Origin: Heliocidaris erythrogramma
Lineage: Eukaryota > Echinodermata > Echinoidea > Camarodonta > Echinometridae
Assembly: GCA_025617745.1 (NCBI GenBank)
Contig: CM046853.1
Coordinates: 61,823,024-61,887,023 of the forward strand
Length of the DNA: 64,000 nt
Direction of reading: 5' to 3'
The notes under the pieces were generated by a model. It did no database searches. It saw only the letters and a program-made list of their open reading frames with translations, and was not told the origin of the DNA. Below, one piece after another: positions 58,601 through 64,000 of the stretch. Numbering within the stretch: position 1 is the stretch's first letter; every line of letters begins with the position of its first letter. Position numbers and translations under genes: made by a program.

Positions 58601-61508
58601 GTATTGCGAATAATTGCTTTTGTGCAGCTTAATAACTCATGTTGTTACATGTACACTAAAGGAAAAAAGAAACTTATAAAAGTTCAAGAGATCACCAAAT
58701 TAAATTCTCTGCATGGAAATGTACCAAATTTGGATATAATGTTGATTCAATGCATGGCTTTAAATGACAGTCAATAACAAAAAGTTTTCTTCAATGCCAC
58801 AAAAGAAATGTGCACTGAAGCAAAGGACTCTCTAATCCCCAAGTCACAAAGACAAACTGCAGCCTTGTACACCATATGCATGTCAATGAATGAAACAAAA
58901 GAATTTCAAAAGGGATTTGCAAGTTCATATCCAAACAGATTAATAGCCAGTATGTCCACCTCTAGCTTGCTGGCAAGCTGTACACCGTCTTCGCATGCTT
59001 CCGATCAGATTCGCGATGGTAACCTGGGGAACATTGTTCCATTCCTCTTGCAGTGCTGCAATGAGCGTCTCCCTATTGATGGGTTGATTGTCACGCCTTG
59101 ACACACGTCGACCAAGCTCTTCCCAGAGATGTTCAATTGGGGAAAGGTCTGGTGAACGGGCGCACCATGGCAGAACATCAATATCCTCTTGCTCGAGGGG
59201 TGCAAATCCCTTTTGAAATTCTTTTGTTTCATTCATTGACATGCATATGGTGTACAAGGCTGCAGTTTGTCTTTGTGACTTGGGGATTAGAGAGTCCTTT
59301 GCTTCAGTGCACATTTCTTTTGTGGCATTGAAGAAAACTTTTTGTTATTGACTGTCATTTAAAGCCATGCATTGAATCAACATTATATCCAAATTTGGTA
59401 CATTTCCATGCAGAGAATTTAATTTGGTGATCTCTTGAACTTTTATAAGTTTCTTTTTTCCTTTAGTGTATTTCTATGAGACCTTCCACCAGGCTTTCAA
59501 AATAATACTTAGATAGATGCTTGCCCAAACGATACAACTGAATACCAGTGTTGCTTATTAAGTATTGTAAAAGTAAGTAATATATTGTCTGATTTGCCTA
59601 TTGAATTGAATTCTGCCTCTGTAATAAATCTTCTGTGTTAAGTGTTCGAAGGTGTTATCAGGGATATTGAATTTTATGCATACATGTAGATCTGGGCACT
59701 TCCAGGCATTATTTGCAAAAGACTAAATCATAGGATGATTATGGTGTTAGTGGTTATTACACTGACTGATAGATGTTGTAAGTAACATCTACATGTACCT
59801 GATAAGAAATCTTATTCAAGGTTTTCTTAATCCTCAACATCAGTCCAACAAGTTCTGAACAACAAAGTATCTCTTTTGTGCATCTCTTCACTGCCACAGG
59901 TTTCTGTTTGAAGGTGATCAAGGTACTGTCCTATACACTGGAGACTTCCGATTGGCCAAGGGTGAAGTGGCAAGGATGGAACCCCTGCACTCTGGTTCCA
60001 GGTTTGTCATTGATAGAGACATCCTAGTACACTGATAACATATGAGACTTACCGCCCATGAGACTAACAGCCCACTTGACAGTGTTGGTCTTGTGAATGT
60101 TCAGAAAAGTTGTCAGAAGACGAGCAAGACTGTGTCAATCCGGTGCGCCGTTGGGCTCATGAACAGTTTGATAACTTTTCAGACAGCATGCGAGACCAAC
60201 ACTGTTGCCCTCAAAGGATGTCAGTTTCGTGGGCTGTTGATCTTCTGGGCTGTAGCCATAATTAACTGACCCGATTGAACACCACAGAAAGCATCTGAAT
60301 TGAAGATCTTGTAATTATATTTGGACATAGTATCAACTAAATGGAAACTATTCACTCTAGAGTAGTATCCTGAAAGCTATTTTATCTCTTATCGTAGCAA
60401 AAAATATTCTTAGAAATAAAAATAATTATAAAATGATAATGCAGCATTTACCTGTGAATACAGATAAAAGTCCACATTCTTGCTTTATTGTTGATTAGCA
60501 GCTGATTATAGAGACAAGTAGGTCATACATCTTTGATTGACAGGTTGTATATTACACAGGAAATACCAGAGTGTGAAATTTACACAAACAAATGTGCACT
60601 TTACATATACAGAAATGTATCAATTGCAATCGGTAAGTTACCAGTGAGGGAGAAATCTACAAGAAATCAAGAACTACTAATTTCTTGGCCTAAGATTCGT
60701 AAACAGGGAGGAATGTGTAATTTACAATGAGTAGAAAGCTTGTAGAACCAAGGCTATCTAGGATGCTGAAGATCAATAGATCATTTCTGAAGTTCGACTG
60801 TAGTTTTATTAGAAAATCCTCTGCCAATTACAAATTATGTTAGAGGGAAATCCCACCTCGATCGTAAGTTGTTCTGAATGAAAGCAGAAAATCATAGAAA
60901 GCGATTGTTGAAATAAGCAATAAGTAAAGTTATGATTTTTTTACAAGTTGATATCACTGTACGTATGTGGGAATTTCAAATGGGTGAAGTTTTAATGTTA
61001 GTGTGATGTATTGTTGGTCAACTCTGTTATTTGCTCCTACACATAAAACGACTAAATTGTTATTTTTCACAATCTTTTGGAGTACAGGCAACAATTTTTC
61101 ATCTATGATTTTATATCTCAAGAACATCCTTAATTCACACAAATTGGCCCATTGGATTTCCATTAATGGGTTTGTCCATATATGTCATGCTCTTTATCTT
61201 GATATCTTTATTGTGATATGACTGATATCTGGTTCAAACTTGTCATCCAACCCTGTTGGTTGAGATGGATTGATAGGATTTTAGACAAGTCATTACAAAT
61301 ACATGTAGGTCAAATGTCATAGACATCAATTTTCATGAAAGTTAAAAAAAAAAATGAAATTCAGCTCCATTTAATTGGTTGGGGTTTACCTAACTAGCAC
61401 CTCATATTTTATTTTTAACCTTTTTTCCCCTCTAGGGTGAAAGATATCATCAGCGTGTATCTTGATACTACTTTCTGCGTCCCGGAAGCCATGTATATTC
61501 CAGGCCGG
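46492..61508 (+). CDS. DCLRE1C: Artemis / SNM1C DNA-repair nuclease, 5' six exons
   Basis: Six exons, found by translation and splice phase, join in one frame: 46492-46603, 55894-55945, 56634-56778, 58098-58153, 59900-60001 and 61436-61508 (540 bases, 180 residues). All introns are GT..AG; sizes are 9290, 688, 1319, 1746 and 1434. Artemis is a metallo-beta-lactamase/beta-CASP nuclease that trims DNA ends and opens hairpins with DNA-PKcs in non-homologous end joining. The sequence starts [19 protein letters not shown], close to vertebrate Artemis. It keeps D17, HCHSDH (34-39), H116 in [10 protein letters not shown]137 in YTGDFRL and D166 in LDTTF, all within one residue of human numbering. The SNM1A/B paralogues differ at the N terminus, so Artemis is the best call. 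The beta-CASP region and C-terminal tail would lie in later exons, which I did not find before the window ends. The gene is partial, not evidently broken. Confidence 0.93.
46821..47262. repeat. Long inverted repeat, left arm
   Basis: About 440 bp that recur inverted at 49918-50359 with high similarity. Shared blocks include AAAATAGTTGGTATTTTCTG, AGGAAGAACTTTTGATATTT and CAAAACCGGAGAAATCCCCG. It begins CACTCATAGG, a motif that recurs at the edges of several blocks in this intron. Confidence 0.85.
47262..47655. repeat. Duplicated segment A, copy 1
   Basis: It recurs directly at 50574-50958 (CACTCATAGG(T/C)ACACGCCATTG, GATGATTAAAACTTACCAGT, GATGAAGGGAGCCCTCAGCG). On the minus strand copy 1 holds an ATG-led frame ([19 protein letters not shown]) running to a donor-like TG|GTAAGT near 47430. 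The frame is broken in copy 2, so a conserved protein is unlikely. Confidence 0.8.
47690..47872. mobile_element. Truncated hAT-like miniature element
   Basis: The right end CTGGATCCGCCACTG and interior (CTCTAAAAGGGGGGCACAATCG, TACGGGCCGG) match the 27778-28155 element. The left end is not present. C runs of 12 or more occur at both sides. Confidence 0.7.
47873..48979. other. Intron 1 filler with a second hAT-like fragment
   Basis: AT-rich intron sequence. The part 48640-48777 (TTCGCCAGACGTTAAAAATTC...CCCCCTGGCGACGCCC) is related to 27940-28020 of the hAT-like element. No gene is seen. Confidence 0.55.
48980..49322. repeat. Duplicated segment B, copy 1
   Basis: It recurs directly at 51064-51436. 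Shared blocks include GGCTGTAAATGTAAGTTTTT, ATCAGTTTGCCCACAAAAAC and GGTCAATATGACCATTGCTT. In the second array A and B are nearly adjacent; here they are separated by 1.3 kb containing the hAT-like fragments. Confidence 0.85.
49323..49924. repeat. Palindromic foldback, arms ~265 bp
   Basis: 49323-49588 and 49654-49924 are reverse complements with few differences (GGCGACCAGGAAATGTACAC / GTGTACATTTCCTGGTCGCC) around a ~65-base spacer. Both inner ends read CACTCATAG(G/A) or its complement. The right arm abuts the right arm of the larger inverted repeat. Confidence 0.9.
49918..50359. repeat. Long inverted repeat, right arm
   Basis: Inverted copy of 46821-47262. Small differences include an expanded ATTGCTGTGGATTGCTGTGC near 50026-50045 where the left arm is shorter. 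Confidence 0.85.
50574..50958. repeat. Duplicated segment A, copy 2
   Basis: Direct copy of 47262-47655 with substitutions. The minus-strand frame seen in copy 1 meets a stop early here. Confidence 0.8.
51064..51436. repeat. Duplicated segment B, copy 2
   Basis: Direct copy of 48980-49322. Together with segment A copy 2 it shows the likely ancestral order A-B before later insertions. Confidence 0.85.
51437..52024. other. Intron 1 sequence without features
   Basis: AT-rich; G and C runs near 51884-51897 and 51980-51989. No gene or clear repeat unit. Confidence 0.5.
52025..53060. repeat. Seven-unit ~150-bp satellite in intron 1
   Basis: Units are marked by CCACCACTT..A..CGTCTGGCA at about 52064, 52219, 52379, 52534, 52679, 52822 and a diverged 52963, so spacing is 141-160 bp. 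Other shared motifs are CCTTGGGACTATGG, AGGTTTCTTAGGGTTTCCTT and CCAGCTGAT. The first and last units are the most diverged, as in arrays that homogenise in the middle. Confidence 0.92.
53061..54045. other. Intron 1 sequence with an unassigned minus-strand frame
   Basis: A minus-strand frame (about 53461-53780) reads non-randomly (includes [16 protein letters not shown]) and is preceded by an acceptor-like CTCTTATCAG. I recognise no family and see no partner exon. It may be a mobile-element relic. Confidence 0.3.
54046..55803. mobile_element. Composite element with ~155-bp tandem units, copy 1
   Basis: It starts TGTTTCCCGTGGCAG..GCTGGAGGATAC and ends TGCCGGGGGATACAT, the inverse of the start consensus TGTATCCCCCGGCA seen in copy 2. 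It contains about eight tandem units marked by GATGCTGCC(C/A) near 54225, 54380, 54884, 55035, 55192, 55343, 55498 and 55652. A ~350-bp unrelated insert lies at about 54510-54870. Units carry TCAAAGGTCAT. It ends 90 bp before Artemis exon 2. Confidence 0.8.
55066..55078 (+). promoter_or_regulatory. DR1 nuclear-receptor motif in a satellite unit
   Basis: AGGTCAAAGGTCA is the exact direct-repeat-1 consensus (AGGTCA N AGGTCA) bound by RXR, HNF4, COUP and PPAR type receptors. A neighbour at 55229-55241 reads GGGTCAAAGGTCA. Binding is not shown; the motif is intrinsic to the repeat. Confidence 0.4.
55894..55945 (+). CDS. DCLRE1C: DCLRE1C exon 2
   Basis: 52 bases after acceptor TTCTCCAACACAG. It completes the split Asp codon and gives [17 protein letters not shown], with donor AA|GTAAGT (phase 2). 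D38 and H39 complete the metal-binding HxHxDH motif. Confidence 0.93.
56634..56778 (+). CDS. DCLRE1C: DCLRE1C exon 3
   Basis: 145 bases between TTTTGTGTGAACAG and CAG|GTAAGT. It encodes [16 protein letters not shown]... to NEFNGQ, matching the vertebrate segment with YLYCSPVTKELLL. It ends in phase 0. Confidence 0.93.
56801..56956. repeat. Inverted-repeat element in DCLRE1C intron 3
   Basis: Arms at about 56801-56842 and 56911-56956 pair TATACTGTCATGAAAGGGTC with its near complement (GACCCTCTCATG..GCAGTATA). The element begins 22 bases after the exon 3 donor. No coding content. Confidence 0.75.
58098..58153 (+). CDS. DCLRE1C: DCLRE1C exon 4
   Basis: 56 bases after CTGTAACAG. It encodes [18 protein letters not shown] and most of a Met codon, with donor AT|GTAAGT (phase 2). 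H116 in PAGHCPGS is the motif 3 metal ligand. Confidence 0.95.
58654..59468 (-). mobile_element. Tc1-like element with 268-bp terminal inverted repeats
   Basis: The arms 58654-58921 and 59201-59468 appear identical by eye as reverse complements, beginning CACTAAAGGAAAAAAGAAAC. The element is flanked by TA on both sides (58652-58653, 59469-59470), the Tc1/mariner target duplication. The 279-bp centre carries only the end of a transposase. It lies in intron 4 of DCLRE1C and would fold into a long RNA duplex when transcribed. Confidence 0.92.
58940..59200 (-). pseudogene. Tc1-like transposase C-terminal fragment
   Basis: About 86 codons remain, with [20 protein letters not shown], the region holding the last acidic residue (Glu of PIE) of the DDE triad. 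Downstream [18 protein letters not shown] and a stop follow. The first two catalytic Asp residues and the DNA-binding domain are absent. The fragment runs directly into the inverted-repeat arm, so the reading frame beyond it is not transposase. Confidence 0.85.
59900..60001 (+). CDS. DCLRE1C: DCLRE1C exon 5
   Basis: 102 bases after CACTGCCACAG. It encodes [20 protein letters not shown] then [13 protein letters not shown], with donor AG|GTTTGT (phase 2). D137 in YTGDFR is the motif 4 residue. Confidence 0.95.
60068..60232. repeat. Imperfect inverted repeat in DCLRE1C intron 5
   Basis: Left AGCCCAC..ACAGTGTTGGTCTT..CAGAAAAGTTGTC pairs with right GATAACTTTTCAGACAG..GAGACCAACACTGTTG..GTGGGCT. 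The arms are interrupted by indels. Confidence 0.65.
60840..60940. repeat. Second copy of the GGGAAAGTCCACC-type repeat
   Basis: AGAGGGAAATCCCACCTCG and GAATGAAAGCAGAAAA match 9358-9600 in order. Boundaries are approximate. Confidence 0.45.
61436..61508 (+). CDS. DCLRE1C: DCLRE1C exon 6
   Basis: 73 bases after TTTTTTCCCCTCTAG. It encodes [20 protein letters not shown] then IPGR, with donor CGG|GTAAGT (phase 0). D166 begins the beta-CASP motif A. It is the last exon found in the window. Confidence 0.95.
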
Positions 61509-61681
61509 GTAAGTGAACACTACAGTTGTTCCGAATGATTCCCTGAGACAAAAATATTATTATAGATCTATGCTTTAACAATCACCTGTATAGAAAGATA
61601 ACCTGTCTTTAAAGACCACATTTCTTTTGTTTTCCACTGAGTAGTGTTTTTCTTTGAAACCTGTTTTAAAGGAACTTCTAA

Positions 61682-61950
61682 TAGGCTTTTTACGCTTGAT
61701 TTCTTTAACCCCGTACTATCCTTAACCCTGTACTATCCTTAACCCGTACTATCCGTAACCCCAGACTATTTTTTTGCTGTTCTCATTTGCAGTTTTAGTC
61801 TTGTACTATCTCCCTAGCCAAATAATCCTGTACTATCATGGAGTTAGCCCACTTTGATAAAAATGCAGCTTGAACAGAAAGTGGGCTAAGCTTGTTTAGC
61901 CCCAACAATAGTACAGGATTAAGCAAAATTTTGCAAGTGTAAAAAGCCTA
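61682..61950. mobile_element. MITE with TAA target duplication
   Basis: The ends TAGGCTTTTTACGCTTG and CAAGTGTAAAAAGCCTA are inverted with one mismatch and are flanked by TAA on both sides (61679-61681 and 61951-61953). A 3-bp TWA duplication and a GGC terminus fit PIF/Harbinger. The interior has short repeats of CCGTACTATCC or CTGTACTATCC. Confidence 0.75.
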
Positions 61951-61953
61951 TAA

Positions 61954-63264
61954 ATAGTACAGACCACCTGACTGCCTTTCTTGTATCTCTGGAGGGGTCT
62001 TTATGTACAGGTTTCACTGTATTATGTGATAAATTATTGATTTCTTGTATGAATAAGATTTTCAAGTGATCGAACTGCTGCATTTCACGCCACGCCACTT
62101 TCTGACTTTTTTCTTTCAAGTCTTAAGCATTTTTGACACCAAGTTTAACCAAAATCTGTCGTACCATTACTGAGTCACATGACTTTTTGTGACTTCATAT
62201 CAGCCCGAAAACGGAGAATTTCTGAGTTTTGTGTACTAAATGAATGGGAAACAGCATTTCCTCATATCCCTCCATTATCACCTACAATTTTGTATGTAAG
62301 CTGTTCTAAAAATCTATTCTAACTGAATGTTGGTCCAGATAACACCTTGAAACAGCAAACTTAAAAAAAACGATAAAAAAGTTTTTAAAAAGTTGAAAAA
62401 CAAATACATAAGAAATTTGTAAAGCAATAGAATACATAGAATTGAAATTACTTTCAAATTTTTTTCTTTCATAATAATATTTTTAATGTTTATAAAGAGC
62501 TTCTTGCATAGAAATTTTATCTCCAGGGCCTTTCATTACTTGATATCACTCAAAAATGTGTATTTACACATATAATTTGCATTAAAAAAATGTGCATAAA
62601 AATAACGATGAATTTGTATTCTTTACGTGATTCTTGAGGTCTGTGCAAAATTTTGGAGTGATCGGTCATGTCGCGGCCGAGATATCAAGGGGGCCATCAT
62701 GTCTTTTTAGGGTTAAAGAAATGATCGAAGATGTGAATATGTGAATGCTCTATTGTTGAAAACAGAATGATGGCTTATTCATCAAGTAGTGTATGCAGTT
62801 TTATTGCCTTCACGGCCATGTGCATATAAATGGATGTAAGGGAGGATTTAATACATTGGAATTAATCACTGGACGTCTCTGGTTTTATTCTTTATTGTCC
62901 AACTTGTAACAGGAGTGTGAAGTAATATACTGGGTACATGAAAGGTACAGTACATGTACATGTATGTTCTTATTTTCTCGATGTCGGCACAATATAAATC
63001 ATGGTACATTATGTGATGAGAACTCCCAATCGATCAAACCGCCGGGCCGCCATCCACAGTCTGCAGCGCGGCGTCCCTGTGTTGTGTATACACGCGTAAG
63101 TCGGATTTTCTTCGACTTCCGCACAAGTCGAAAATCGCCTAAGTCGACGCATTTCACTCAGTCATATCGACTTAGGCGAGGTTGACTGTATAACAAAACT
63201 TTTTTATTGTTCAACAACACAGCATTCTAAACAAAAATTAGAGAACTGCCACCATACTGTTATT
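61954..63264 (+). other. Sequence after exon 6, no further exon found
   Basis: Presumed DCLRE1C intron 6. I searched by eye for the expected beta-CASP continuation after IPGR and did not find it. AT-rich, with no clear repeats apart from a short inverted GTATACACGCGTAAGTCGG..CGACTTAGGCG segment at ~63090-63178. Confidence 0.4.
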
Positions 63265-63311
63265 GTATCCCCCGGCAGTATGCCGGAGGATACTTTGGAT
63301 TCAGCAGCGTT

Positions 63312-63354
<43 letters not shown>

Positions 63355-64000
63355 GTCACATTCTTGTGTGCGCTCTAGCGGTCACATTTCTCGACGAATT
63401 TTTTTCAGACTTCCTGTGGACGTGTATCTTGGTAAAATCTGGACCCCTATAGTTTCTGGTGATGCTGCCCCCAGTGTTCCGTCTTTTATAGGGTAAAAGG
63501 CCATATTTTTGGGGATAGTTTGTGTGCGCTCTAGCGGTCACATTTCTCAACGGATTTTGTTCAAATTTTGTATGAAGGTGTCTGTTGGTAAAATCTGGAA
63601 TCCTATAGATTTTGGTGATGCTGCCCCCAGTGTTCCGTCTTTTATAGGGTCAAAGGTCATATTTTGATAGATGTCTTGTGTGTACTCTTGTGTGCGCTCT
63701 GGCGGTCACATTTCTCAACGGATTTCGTTCAAATTTTGCATGAAGGTGTCTCTTGGTGTAATTTAAAAACGTATAGTGTTTGGTGATGCTGCCACCAGTG
63801 TTCCGTCTTTTATAGGGTCAAAGGTCATACTTCAGGGCATGGCGTGAGTGCACTCTGCAGGCCACATTTCTCAACGGATTTTGTTCAAATTTTGTATGGA
63901 GATGTATCTTGGTATAATCTACACATGTTTAATGTTTGGTGATGCTGCCCTCATTGTTCCGTCCTTTATAGGGTCAAAGGTCATTTTTCCATTTCTTGCA
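63265..64000. mobile_element. Composite element, copy 2 (runs off the window)
   Basis: It starts TGTATCCCCCGGCAGTATGC and GGAGGATAC, then a (CCG)n tract (63313-63354) absent from copy 1, then four units marked GGTGATGCTGCC at 63457, 63612, 63782 and 63938. The DR1-like GGGTCAAAGGTCA occurs at 63647-63659, 63815-63827 and 63971-63983. The right end is outside the window. Confidence 0.85.
63313..63354. repeat. (CCG)n expansion
   Basis: About fourteen CCG units. The same place in copy 1 (about 54100-54118) reads CGCGGCCGCTGCCGCTGCG and is not expanded. Confidence 0.95.

Noticed and set aside
58808..59101. Plus-strand protein frame starting MCTEAKDS
   Set aside because: It is the mirror copy of the inverted-repeat arm (the same peptide appears on the minus strand) and is not an independent gene.

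Overview
The window is nuclear DNA from an animal, most likely a marine invertebrate deuterostome such as a sea urchin or other echinoderm. This assignment is an inference. It rests on intron-rich genes with GT..AG splice sites, an Artemis gene close to the vertebrate form, AT-rich repeat-dense intergenic DNA, many long G or C runs, and CT/GA and ATC/AAT microsatellites. Coding density is very low, and most short open frames are chance frames or repeat fragments.

Layout. (1) 807-3191 (+) is an intronless coding region for a type I membrane protein. It has a signal peptide, three Ig-like domains, one membrane segment and a ~390-residue Tyr/Asp/Pro/Gly-rich tail ending in an NPxY plus PDZ-type C terminus. 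The DNA after it, to about 8.5 kb, behaves like a long 3' UTR and holds two long imperfect hairpins. (2) 8.5-44 kb is gene-poor. It contains a tandem duplication near 10.5-11.25 kb and a broken LINE (17.54-19.53 kb). It also has a 1.56-kb duplication with internal minisatellites (20.05-22.3 kb), several hAT-like miniature elements, a 1.9-kb terminal-inverted-repeat (TIR) element (32.08-33.97 kb) and a 4.06-kb TIR element (34.63-38.69 kb). The 4.06-kb element encloses a spliced minus-strand gene for a small acidic protein. A palindromic foldback element at 43.05-43.68 kb has a second miniature transposon inserted in one arm. (3) A second broken LINE lies at 44.14-46.10 kb. (4) 46492 to beyond 61508 (+) is the 5' half of a DCLRE1C (Artemis/SNM1C) gene. 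Six exons join in frame to 180 residues and carry the metallo-beta-lactamase residues D17, HxHxDH (34-39), H116, D137 and D166. The remaining exons lie beyond the window or were not found.

The Artemis introns are crowded with repeats. The 9.3-kb intron 1 holds nested inverted repeats, a segmental duplication, a seven-unit ~150-bp satellite, and a 1.76-kb composite element that ends 90 bp before exon 2. That element carries ~155-bp tandem units with DR1-type nuclear-receptor motifs. Intron 4 holds a Tc1-like element with 268-bp arms that look identical by eye. A second copy of the composite element runs off the right edge. The most notable items are the Artemis exon reconstruction, the TIR element with an acidic protein gene, the nested palindromes, the young Tc1 foldback, and the DR1-bearing satellite.
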